From assembly GCA_030745285.1 (NCBI GenBank), contig JASLOV010000261.1, forward strand, positions 1 to 23,642: a stretch of DNA of 23,642 nt. The letters are read 5' to 3'. The notes beneath the pieces were generated by a model. The model had not been told where the DNA came from and searched no databases. It saw only the letters and a list, made by a program, of their open reading frames with translations. Positions 1 through 7,055 of this stretch are shown here, piece by piece; the stretch's first letter is position 1, and every line of letters begins with the position of its first letter. This DNA is from Dehalococcoidia bacterium (lineage in GTDB: Bacteria; Chloroflexota; Dehalococcoidia; UBA2979). The translations under genes and the position numbers were made by a program.

Positions 1-685
1 CAGCGACGGAGTCGGCCAGGATGGTTTCGTAGTAGCGATCGGAGTGTCCTGCCTCGATCACGGAGCAGAGGTGCGGAACCAGCCGATCGCGCAGCAGCTG
101 CTCGCGCAGCAAGTAGATGTTGACGGTCTTGAACGCATCACTCGAGTCGAATCCCGGGCCTTGATCGGCGCCGAGGATGAAGCTGGTCACCCGGTCGTGG
201 TCGTCGCGTCGGACCACCGTGCCCGACAGCGCCGGCCCATCGGGCGCGACGGCGGCGCTGCTGCCGGGCTCCCGGAGCAGCGCGGCAACGACGCCGGGGT
301 CGAATACGACGTCCGCCTCGATCAGCAGGATGTCGCGGTCGAGGTAGTCGCGAGCGTCCCAGAGCGAACGGATGTTGTTGGTCGTCTCGAAATCGGGCGC
401 GTCGACGTAGACGATGTCGACGCCGGCAAAACACGAACCGATGCGCTCCCGGATCACCCTGCCCTCGTAGCCGATCACGATGACGGCCTCGGTCACGCCA
501 TGTGAGGCGAGCGCGTGCAGGGCGCGCTCCAGCAGCGGCTCGCCGCCGACTTCCACCATGCACTTCGGAAGGTCGGCGGTCAGGGGCAGCAGGCGGTTGC
601 CCTTGCCCGCCGCCAGGATCACCGCGCGACGAACCAGCGACCGATCGTCGCGGGTCAGGCTGGGCGCATCGCTTCTGTTCGCCAT
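1..685 (-). CDS. LicC/PntC-like nucleotidyltransferase (CTP-type), 3' end beyond window
   Basis: Partial gene: about 228 codons are visible and the C-terminus lies off the left edge. Seen: the nucleotidyltransferase signature LAAGKGNRLLPLT followed by PKCMVEVGGEPLLERAL near residues 25-55, a TTNNIRSLWDARDYL block, the acidic metal-binding segment LLIEADVVFD, and KTVNIYLL followed by a YYE motif. Known: this combination is typical of the phosphocholine cytidylyltransferase-like group (LicC, and PntC, which activates 2-aminoethylphosphonate). These enzymes load a small phosphorylated or phosphonate compound with CMP in the cytoplasm. The ATG is 28 bases after the stop of the aminotransferase on the same strand, so the two are probably co-transcribed. 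The ribosome binding site is weak (GGCGGA). A sugar-nucleotide role is the main alternative; the exact substrate cannot be read from the sequence. Confidence 0.8.
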   Translation of the reverse strand, partial: MANRSDAPSLTRDDRSLVRRAVILAAGKGNRLLPLTADLPKCMVEVGGEPLLERALHALASHGVTEAVIVIGYEGRVIRERIGSCFAGVDIVYVDAPDFETTNNIRSLWDARDYLDRDILLIEADVVFDPGVVAALLREPGSSAAVAPDGPALSGTVVRRDDHDRVTSFILGADQGPGFDSSDAFKTVNIYLLREQLLRDRLVPHLCSVIEAGHSDRYYETILADSVA

Positions 686-713
686 GTGGGTGGTTCCGCC
701 AGCGGGCCGTTCG

Positions 714-1946
714 CTACGCGTTGCCGCCCGATGTCGCGCCCACCGGTCGCCCCGCGTCCGACGATTGGCCGTCCGATCCGGAAGCGGTGAAGTACTCGCG
801 AAGACGGTCGATGCCCTCGTTGTAGCGGTCGTTGCAGAACGCCAGGCGCAGGTCCTGGGGGACCCCGAAGTCGGTGCCGGGGACGACAGCGACGTGGATC
901 CGCTGCAGGATGTCTCGTGCCAATTCCTTGGACGAGGCGAAGCCGTGCGCGGAGTTCCACTCCGCGCAGCGCAAAATGGCGTAGAAGCCGCCTTCGGCCG
1001 CGATCGGTTCGCACCCGGTGCCGCTCAGGCGTTCGGTGGTGTACTCCGCGCGCTGGCGGTAGACATCGTTGAGGTGCGCCGGGCTCTCCTCGTCCTCGAG
1101 CGCGGTGATCATGCCGTACTGGTAGGCGGGGTCGGTGCAAAGCAGGGTGTGTTGCTGGATCACGCGCAGATTCATCTGCAGTTCGGGCGGCAGGATGGCG
1201 AAGCCGACCCGCTTCGTGTACATGCGGTAGCCCTTGGAGAAGCTGTTGGTCACGATCGTCATATCCCGGTGCTCGGGCAGCAGCGCCAGCGGCGAGTGGA
1301 ACTCGTCGTAGAACATCACGTTGTTGTAGATCTCGTCGTTCAGGATGTATGCCCGCCCGTCGACGATCTCGTAGATCTCCCGCATCTCGTCCGGCGTCAC
1401 GATGTTGCCCACCGGATTCCCCGGCGAGTTGATCACGACCAGCGACGTACGCTCGGGCGAGAAGTTCCGACGGAACGAGTCCATGTCGACCCGCTTCGTG
1501 TCGATGTCGATGTCGTAGAACTTGATCGTCGCGCCGGCCAGCGTGGCGCAATAGAGATACAGCGCGTAGTAGGGCCGCGGGATCATGATCTCGTACTCCG
1601 GCCCGGAGACGAGCTGGAAGACGTTTCGGAAGATGGGGGAGCTGCCGGTGTTGACGATGACGTCGTCTGACGAGACGTCCGTCTTGTGCCGTCGGTTGTA
1701 GAATCCGGCGATCGCTTCACGAAGCTCGGGCAGCCCTTCCGGGTACACCCGCCGCACGAAGTCCGGGTCGCGGAGCTTGTCGATCACCTGATCGAGCACC
1801 GCCTCCGGCATCTGCAGCTCTGTGACGCCGATCGTGAGCTTCAGGACGTCGGCGCCCTGCTCGATCAGCTCATCCGCGAGCTCGTCCAGCACGAACATCT
1901 GAAACTCAAGGTCGTGCGGCATGAGGTCTCTGATGGTGCGTGGCAC
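714..1946 (-). CDS. class I/II PLP-dependent aminotransferase
   Basis: 410-residue cytosolic aminotransferase of fold type I. Seen (numbering from the chosen start): a YPEGLPELREAI segment near 68-79, NSPGNPVG near 173-180, ILNDEIYN with the PLP-ring Asp near 204, and NSFSKGYRMYTKRVGF with the Schiff-base Lys near 238. Near the C-terminus, DLRLAFCNDRY supplies the substrate-carboxylate Arg. An in-frame GTG exists 48 bases further upstream (1994). I chose the GTG at 1946 because GAGGAG lies exactly 7 bases before it, while the upstream start has no such site. The enzyme moves an amino group between an amino acid and a 2-oxo acid. The co-oriented cytidylyltransferase downstream suggests a biosynthetic role, possibly for an aminated phosphonate or similar head group. 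Substrate unknown. Confidence 0.88.
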   Translation of the reverse strand: MPRTIRDLMPHDLEFQMFVLDELADELIEQGADVLKLTIGVTELQMPEAVLDQVIDKLRDPDFVRRVYPEGLPELREAIAGFYNRRHKTDVSSDDVIVNTGSSPIFRNVFQLVSGPEYEIMIPRPYYALYLYCATLAGATIKFYDIDIDTKRVDMDSFRRNFSPERTSLVVINSPGNPVGNIVTPDEMREIYEIVDGRAYILNDEIYNNVMFYDEFHSPLALLPEHRDMTIVTNSFSKGYRMYTKRVGFAILPPELQMNLRVIQQHTLLCTDPAYQYGMITALEDEESPAHLNDVYRQRAEYTTERLSGTGCEPIAAEGGFYAILRCAEWNSAHGFASSKELARDILQRIHVAVVPGTDFGVPQDLRLAFCNDRYNEGIDRLREYFTASGSDGQSSDAGRPVGATSGGNA

Positions 1947-1953
1947 TCGCTGG

Positions 1954-1959
1954 CTCCTC
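1954..1959 (-). promoter_or_regulatory. ribosome binding site fixing the aminotransferase start
   Basis: GAGGAG on the minus strand, 7 bases before the GTG at 1946. It decides that start over the in-frame GTG and ATG codons at 1994 and 1985, which lack a comparable site. The rest of the 197-base gap up to the trpB2 stop shows no convincing promoter or terminator. Confidence 0.7.
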
Positions 1960-2143
1960 GTGTAGTCGTCACTCGCTGTGCACATGCGACCCACGTCAAC
2001 CGCCGCGGAACGGCTGTTGATTCACAGGGCGTCACGTGCTGCGTCGGATTCAGCCGAAACATAAGGTACGAGACGAGAAATTGCGAGCGGCCGTCCGTCC
2101 GATCGTGGCGGCCACCGCGATCTCGCCCGGCGTTGATGCGCCT

Positions 2144-3511
2144 CTAAGGCGCCGCCACCTCCGGCACCAGCTTCAGCGCCTCCGCAATCTGCTCGACGGG
2201 GTATTCGTGGTCTTCGAGCTCCCCGGCGAAGTACTGCTCGTAGGCGCCGAGGTCCAGCAGGCCGTGGCCGGAGAGGTTGAAGAGGATCACCCGCTCCTCG
2301 CCCGCATCCTTCGCCTGGAGCGCCTCATCGATCGCCGAACGCACCGCGTGGGACGACTCCGGCGCGGGAATGATCCCCTCGGCGCGTGCGAACTGGACGG
2401 CGCCGTCGAACACCGCGCGCTGGGGGTGGGCGACCGCCTCGATGTGGCCTTCGCTGTGCAGCTGACTGATCAGCGGCGCCATGCCGTGGTAGCGGAGCCC
2501 GCCCGCGTGGATCGCGGGCGGCACGAAGGTGTGGCCCAGCGTCGCCATCTTCACCAGCGGCGTCATTCCGGCGACGTCGCCGAAGTCGTATGCGTAGGTC
2601 CCCTGCGTCAGCGTCGGGCAGGAGGTCGGCTCGGTGGCGACGAATCGCGTCCCGGCCCCCTCCGCCAGGCGGGCGCGCATGAAGGGGAAGGCGAGGCCGG
2701 CGTAGTTGGAGCCGCCGCCGACGCAGCCGATGACGACGTCCGGCTCCTCGCCAGCCATCTCCATCTGCAGCATCGCCTCCTGGCCGATCACGGTCTGGTG
2801 CATGAGCACGTGGTTCAGCACGGAGCCCAGCGAGTAGCGGGTGTCATCGCGCGACGCGGCGTCCTCAACGGCCTCGCTGATGGCGATGCCCAGCGAGCCC
2901 GTGGTGTCCGGATCACTCGCCAGAATGTTGCGCCCGGCTTCGGTGGTGTCCGAGGGGCTGGCGATCACCTCCGCGCCAAAGACGTTCATCATCGCCTTGC
3001 GGTACGGCTTCTGCTCGAAGGAGACCTTCACCATGTAGACCTTCAGCTCGATGCCGAACATCTGGCAGGCCCACGCCAGCGCGCTACCCCACTGCCCGGC
3101 CCCGGTCTCCGTGGCGATGCGCTTCACTCCCTCTTCGCGGTTGTAGAAGGCCTGCGCGATGGCGGTGTTCGCCTTGTGCGAGCCCACCGGGCTGGCGCCC
3201 TCGTACTTGTAGTAGATGTGTGCCGGGGTGCCGAGCGCCTGCTCCAGGCGGTGTGCGCGGTAGAGCGGCGTGGCGCGGTACGTGGCGTAGGCATCCTGCA
3301 CGGGCTCCGGGATGTCGATCCAGCGCTCCGGCGAGACTTCCTGTCCGATGATCGCCATCGGGAAGAGCGGCGCGAGATCGTCCGGCCCGATCGGTTGCCC
3401 GGTACCGGGGTGCATGGGTGGAGAGGGCGGGTTCTGGAGGTCGGCGGCGATGTTGTACCACTGCCTGGGAATCTGGGAATCATCGAGCATGAACTTGTAC
3501 TGTGGGGCCAT
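2144..3511 (-). CDS. trpB2: TrpB2-type tryptophan synthase beta chain-like PLP enzyme
   Basis: 455 residues, the length of the TrpB2 branch (about 420-460) rather than TrpB1 (about 400). Seen: the PLP-lysine motif GSHKANTA with Lys113, ETGAGQWG at 135-142 carrying the catalytic Glu135, the phosphate-binding CVGGGSN at 263-269, and NLSGHGLLD at 412-420. The N-terminal block with YRATPLYRAHRLE is typical of TrpB2. Known: TrpB2 enzymes join indole with serine or O-phosphoserine to make tryptophan and often work without a TrpA partner. No trpA or other trp gene is visible here, so indole salvage or a non-tryptophan reaction is possible. The ATG has a clear GGAGG site 6 bases upstream. The aminotransferase lies downstream on the same strand across a 197-base gap, so co-transcription is uncertain. 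Confidence 0.93.
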   Translation of the reverse strand: MAPQYKFMLDDSQIPRQWYNIAADLQNPPSPPMHPGTGQPIGPDDLAPLFPMAIIGQEVSPERWIDIPEPVQDAYATYRATPLYRAHRLEQALGTPAHIYYKYEGASPVGSHKANTAIAQAFYNREEGVKRIATETGAGQWGSALAWACQMFGIELKVYMVKVSFEQKPYRKAMMNVFGAEVIASPSDTTEAGRNILASDPDTTGSLGIAISEAVEDAASRDDTRYSLGSVLNHVLMHQTVIGQEAMLQMEMAGEEPDVVIGCVGGGSNYAGLAFPFMRARLAEGAGTRFVATEPTSCPTLTQGTYAYDFGDVAGMTPLVKMATLGHTFVPPAIHAGGLRYHGMAPLISQLHSEGHIEAVAHPQRAVFDGAVQFARAEGIIPAPESSHAVRSAIDEALQAKDAGEERVILFNLSGHGLLDLGAYEQYFAGELEDHEYPVEQIAEALKLVPEVAAP

Positions 3512-3588
3512 TGATCGCCTCCGAACCTGAGCAGACCGAGTGTTCCGCCGTTGACACGCAATGATGCGGCGTCGCTACCGGCGGCGTA

Positions 3589-3616
3589 AATATACGGTGT
3601 AAGTCTTGAGCCTCAA
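3589..3616 (-). promoter_or_regulatory. candidate promoter of trpB2
   Basis: On the minus strand, TTGAGG (3616-3611) and TATATT (3594-3589) are separated by 16 bases. This would give a leader of about 70 bases before the trpB2 ATG. It is an AT-rich patch in otherwise GC-rich surroundings. A short inverted repeat (TTGAG/CTCAA) overlaps the -35 box. Inferred from sequence only. Confidence 0.4.
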
Positions 3617-3630
3617 CCGCCCGAGGCGAT

Positions 3631-3649
3631 CGCGGCCATCGAGGCCGCG
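3631..3649 (-). terminator. hairpin after the cyclase gene, no T-run
   Basis: A perfect 7-bp stem (CGCGGCC/GGCCGCG) with a 5-base loop begins 8 bases after the cyclase stop codon and upstream of the trpB2 promoter candidate. No T-tract follows on the minus strand, so intrinsic termination is only a possibility. Confidence 0.25.
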
Positions 3650-3656
3650 GCGGGGA

Positions 3657-4623
3657 CTACGAGCTCACCGGCGGCGTCGAACCCGAAGCCGCCGCCGGGC
3701 GCACTTCGTGAAACGTCACCGCCTCGTCGAAGCCCTTCAGGTTGGCCTCCCCGGTGGAGGTGAATTCGAAGGTCTTGCCGGCGCATAGCTGGCGCACGAC
3801 GTCGGAGACCAACACCTGGCCCGGCTGCGCGCGGTCGCAGATGCGGGAGGCCATGATCACGGCCGTACCGAACAGGCCCTCGTCGTCCGCGATCGCCTCG
3901 CCGCGTTGACGCCGATGCGCACCTTGAGCGCGTCCTCTCCGAGGTCACCGCTGCCTGCGATGCGGCGCTGCACATCGAGTGCACACTCGACCGCGACCGA
4001 GGCAGAGAGGAACGAGGCCATGATGCCGTCGCCCGTGTGTTTGATCTCTCGACCCTGCTGAGCTTCGAGCGCCTCGCGAACCGACTGGTTGTGCTGCCTG
4101 ACGATCTGGTGTGCTCGCTCATCGCCGAGCTGCTGGGTGAGCTGAGTGGAGCCGCGCATGTCGGTGAAGAGGATGGTGATGGCGCGGCCGTCGGCCGCGG
4201 ACCGCAGGCCTCGGCCTCGCTGCCCGGAGCGCCGGTTGGATCGGCGTTCCTCCGCCAGGTAGTCGCGCAGCTGACGGAATCCGAGCGCCAGCGCGCCGGG
4301 CCGCTCATCCTGGCCAGACCCCTGACCGCGTCGCCGCGAGCGTCCCCGGCCACGTTGCTCACGTCTTCGCCGGCCACGGGCCTCTCCCGGCGCCTCATCG
4401 ATCGGGGACTCCAGCCCCGGCGTCTGAGCGGTCGGGCCGGGCCAGTCGGGCTGAGCCGCCGCTCGGCCGCCTCGAGGAAGGCTCGCGCCTCGGTGTTGTC
4501 GTCGGCGAATGCGAGCACGTCGCGGGCCCGCTCGCGGACGCGCTCCCACTCGCCCTCGCCCACCGCGGCGTCGGCCTCGTCGAGCAGAGAGTCGATGCGT
4601 CGTTGGATCCGTTCGCTCGTCAT
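3657..4623 (-). pseudogene. class III adenylate/guanylate cyclase, split by two frameshifts
   Basis: Coding runs through three frames. Frame 1 (4623 to about 4440) gives an Arg/Glu-rich TPR-like helical N-terminus. Frame 2 (about 4437 to 3903) carries the cyclase core: LFTDMRGST (first metal Asp, codon near 4162), IKHTGDGIMASF (adenine-type Lys and second metal Asp) and VRIGVNA. Frame 3 (about 3902 to 3657) gives FGTAVIMASRICDRA, VRQLCAGK and a typical LKGFDEAVTFHEV end. Restoring one G at each break joins everything into about 322 residues. Known: these enzymes make cAMP or cGMP from ATP or GTP as dimers. The usual ribose-contacting Asn of the VNxAAR motif is Ile here, while the Arg is kept. 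There is no ribosome binding site. A TATCAT box 9 bases before the ATG would fit a leaderless mRNA. The gene may be decayed, or intact with two base-call errors. Confidence 0.8.
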
Positions 4624-4707
4624 GGAGCGAAGATGATAACTGGTCGCGAGTGACGGCGTTCCACCGCGCTCACTGGACCGTCACAGCCGTCCTCGTGCGG
4701 GCCGGGG

Positions 4708-4713
4708 TAGACT
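4708..4713 (+). promoter_or_regulatory. candidate -10 element (TAGACT) of the alpha/beta hydrolase gene
   Basis: TAGACT lies 37 bases before the ATG in the 127-base gap between the divergent cyclase and hydrolase genes. No -35 hexamer is recognisable at 16-18 bases. The same hexamer type recurs before other genes in the window. Confidence 0.35.
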
Positions 4714-4750
4714 GCCGCCGTACCGGGGCGCGATTCAGGGGGCAGCGATC

Positions 4751-5590
4751 ATGACGACGGAGACGGCGGTCGCGGATCGAACGATCACGCTGAACGGGCT
4801 GAACTTCCACTACCGAGACTGGGAGAGCGCGAACCCCGATGCCCAGCACCTGGTGCTGCTGCACGGCTACACCGGCCATGCCCGCTCCTGGGACTCGTTC
4901 GCGCTCGCCATGAGCGTGGACTACCACGTGCTCGCGCTCGACCAGCGAGGACACGGCGAGACGGAGTGGGCGCCGCCGACGGAGTACGGCGTCGATCACA
5001 TGGTTCGAGACCTCGAGGCGTTCGTCGAGGAGCTGAGCCTCAGCCAATTCTCGCTGCTCGGGCTCTCGATGGGCGGCCGCAATGCCATCCACTACGCCGG
5101 GAAGCGCCCGCAGGCACTGGTCCGGCTCGTGATCGTCGACATCGGCCCGGAGACCGGCACCACGGGGTCGGCGCGCATCCGCGCCGGCGTACAGGCCGGC
5201 GACGTCTTCGAGAGCCCCGACGAGGCGATCGCCCGGGCGCGCTCGACCAACCCGAACGCCGACGAGGGCGAGCAGCGCCACCGCGTCACGCACAGCCTGA
5301 TGCAGCGCGATGACGGCAAGTGGACGTTCCGCTACGACAAGGCGCTGCGCGACCCCGACAACCCCCGCCCGCGTCCCAGCCCCGAGGAGGGCTGGGCCCT
5401 GGTGGAGCAGATCGACGTACCGACGCTGCTGATTCGCGGCGAGATCAGCGATGTGCTGCCTGCCGAGGTGGCGGGGCGGATGGTGGAGACGATGTCCGAC
5501 TGCCAGTTCGTGGAAGTGGCCGGCTCGGGACACTCGGTGCCGCTCGACCGCCCGGTGGGGTTCCTGGAAGCGGTTCGCACGTCCTTCTAG
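4751..5590 (+). CDS. alpha/beta hydrolase
   Basis: 279-residue alpha/beta hydrolase of the single-domain type. Seen: the oxyanion-hole segment LLHGYTGHARSW at 36-47, DQRGHGET at 64-71, the nucleophile elbow GLSMGG with Ser106, RGEISDVL with Asp234 as the acid, and GSGHSVPLDRP with His261. The full Ser-Asp-His triad is therefore present. There is no signal peptide or membrane segment, so it is cytosolic. Family members hydrolyse esters, lactones or C-C bonds; the substrate cannot be named. The ATG follows a G-rich stretch (AGGGGG) 8 bases upstream. The class V aminotransferase gene starts 37 bases after the stop, which suggests one transcript. Confidence 0.92.
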   Translation: MTTETAVADRTITLNGLNFHYRDWESANPDAQHLVLLHGYTGHARSWDSFALAMSVDYHVLALDQRGHGETEWAPPTEYGVDHMVRDLEAFVEELSLSQFSLLGLSMGGRNAIHYAGKRPQALVRLVIVDIGPETGTTGSARIRAGVQAGDVFESPDEAIARARSTNPNADEGEQRHRVTHSLMQRDDGKWTFRYDKALRDPDNPRPRPSPEEGWALVEQIDVPTLLIRGEISDVLPAEVAGRMVETMSDCQFVEVAGSGHSVPLDRPVGFLEAVRTSF

Positions 5591-5627
5591 GGCGTCAGGC
5601 GACCGTGGCTCGTGGAGTGAGCGGCCG

Positions 5628-6857
5628 ATGACTGCCTCGTCAGAGACAGCCGGGACGAACATCGAGCCGTTCTGGGCGCTCGACCCGGACGTCACGTACC
5701 TCAACCACGGCTCCTTCGGTGCGACGCCGCGCCCCGTACTGGAGCGGCAGCAGTCCCTGCGCGACGAACTGGAGCGCGAGCCGATCGACTTCCTCTCACG
5801 GTCGCGAGAGCGCCGCATCGACGAAGCGCGGAAGGCGCTGGCGGACTTCGTCGGGGCGAGCGCCTCCGGCCTGGCCTTCGTGCCGAATGCAACGACCGGC
5901 GTGAACTCCGTGCTCCGCTCGCTGAGGTTCGAAGCGGGCGACGAGCTGGTGGTCACCGACCATGCCTACAACGCCTGCCGCAACGCGCTCGACTTCGTCG
6001 CCGAGCGCTGGGGTGCGACGGTCAGCGTCGCGCCGCTCCCCTTCCCGCTCGCCTCGCCCGACGAGATCGTCGACGCCGTGGCCGGTGCGCTCACCGCTCG
6101 TACACGGCTGGCGATGATCGACCATGTCACCAGCCCGACCGCGCTGGTGCTGCCGCTACCGGAGCTGGTCTCGGCGATCGCGGGCCGGGGCGTCGAGGTG
6201 CTGGTCGACGGGGCGCACGCGCCGGGCATGGTCGAACTGGACCTCGACGAGCTGGCGACGCTGGGCATGACCTACTACGCCGGCAACTGCCACAAGTGGC
6301 TCTGCGCGCCGAAGGGCGCCGGCTTCCTCTGGGTCGCACCCGGGCGCCAGCCCGCGATCCGGCCGACGGTGATCAGCCACGGCGCGAACCGGGACACATC
6401 GCTGCGCTCGCGCTTCCACCTCGAGTTCGACTGGACCGGCACCACGGACTTCACGCCCTGGCTCTGCGTCCCCACGGCGATCGAGGCCGTCGGCGGGCGG
6501 GTTGAGGGTGGGTGGGCGGCCCTGCGCCTCCGCAACCACGAACTGGCGCTGGCGGCGCGCGACCTGCTGACGGCGACGCTCGGCATCGCCACGCCCCCCT
6601 GCCCCGACGAGATGGTCGGCTCGATGGCCGCGCTCCCCCTCGCGGACGCCGGGGGTGTCGTCGCCAACGGCCCCGACACGCTCAGCCAGCAGCTCCGTGA
6701 CCAGTTCGGCCTCGAGGTGCCGGTCATGCCGTGGCGGAGTCCCCGCCTGCGGCTGTTGCGCGTCTCGGCCCAGCTCTACAACACCCGCGCGGACTTCGAG
6801 CGGCTGGCCGACGCGCTCAGGGCGCTCTCGGTCACCGGCGCGAACAGCGTGCGGTGA
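5628..6857 (+). CDS. class V aminotransferase, isopenicillin-N-epimerase-like
   Basis: 409-residue PLP enzyme of fold type I, class V. Seen: the N-terminal YLNHGSFGATP at 24-34, which is diagnostic of the isopenicillin N epimerase (CefD)-like group; NATTGVNSVLRSL near 87-99; VDGAHAPG with the PLP-ring Asp194; and GNCHKWLCAPKG with the Schiff-base Lys223. The reading frame is open upstream to 5451 inside the hydrolase gene. I chose the ATG at 5628 because the conserved N-terminus begins just after it and a GGAG lies about 10 bases before it. Known members act as epimerases, desulfurases or C-S lyases, so a beta-lactam role should not be assumed. It probably shares a transcript with the hydrolase upstream. 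Confidence 0.9.
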   Translation: MTASSETAGTNIEPFWALDPDVTYLNHGSFGATPRPVLERQQSLRDELEREPIDFLSRSRERRIDEARKALADFVGASASGLAFVPNATTGVNSVLRSLRFEAGDELVVTDHAYNACRNALDFVAERWGATVSVAPLPFPLASPDEIVDAVAGALTARTRLAMIDHVTSPTALVLPLPELVSAIAGRGVEVLVDGAHAPGMVELDLDELATLGMTYYAGNCHKWLCAPKGAGFLWVAPGRQPAIRPTVISHGANRDTSLRSRFHLEFDWTGTTDFTPWLCVPTAIEAVGGRVEGGWAALRLRNHELALAARDLLTATLGIATPPCPDEMVGSMAALPLADAGGVVANGPDTLSQQLRDQFGLEVPVMPWRSPRLRLLRVSAQLYNTRADFERLADALRALSVTGANSVR

Positions 6858-6861
6858 GCTG

Positions 6862-6984
6862 ATGACCGATCCGATGACCGGGCTGGCCACCGTCGAGCCG
6901 TGGGACGAGGGACCGCCGCGCATCAACGGTCCGCGCTTGCTCGGGTCGCGCCCGGCATGGCCAACCAGATTCAAACTTGATTGA
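6862..6984 (+). pseudogene. 40-codon ORF resembling the N-terminus of a NEW1-domain (glycosidase-type) protein
   Basis: Starts 4 bases after the aminotransferase stop and ends at a TGA. The peptide contains PPRINGPRLLGSRPAWP. From memory this resembles the short NEW1 / He_PIG-associated domain (motif of type PRINGPxxxGxRPGxPF) at the front of some bacterial glycoside hydrolases. No continuation of such a protein is found in any frame of the remaining gap before the convergent gene. This looks like a gene start whose body was deleted. It could instead be a chance ORF or a real micro-protein. There is no good ribosome binding site other than translational coupling to the stop upstream. Confidence 0.35.
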
Positions 6985-7055
6985 TGACATCCGTCCCACG
7001 ACGTCATCGTACGCATCCGGCGTCGCGTTCGCGACCGGCGGACCGGGCGGCGAGA

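Noticed and set aside
480..1670. Long plus-strand frame opposite the aminotransferase
   Set aside because: It is a shadow of the minus-strand gene in GC-rich DNA: His/Arg/Val/Asp-rich, with no family motif.
2036..3514. Plus-strand frame of 492 codons over trpB2
   Set aside because: It is exactly opposite a gene with all catalytic motifs; its composition is typical of antisense GC-rich frames.
3551..3556. TTGACA on the plus strand as a promoter
   Set aside because: The nearest TA-rich box is about 30 bases downstream, and no plus-strand gene follows.
3899..4442. Programmed ribosomal frameshifting in the cyclase
   Set aside because: No slippery heptamer or downstream structure is evident at either break, and two shifts in one short gene would be needed. 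A missing G is simpler.
5628..6857. Class V enzyme as a genuine isopenicillin N epimerase in a beta-lactam cluster
   Set aside because: No ACV synthetase, IPNS or cef gene is nearby; the family is broad and the similarity only places it in the CefD-like group.
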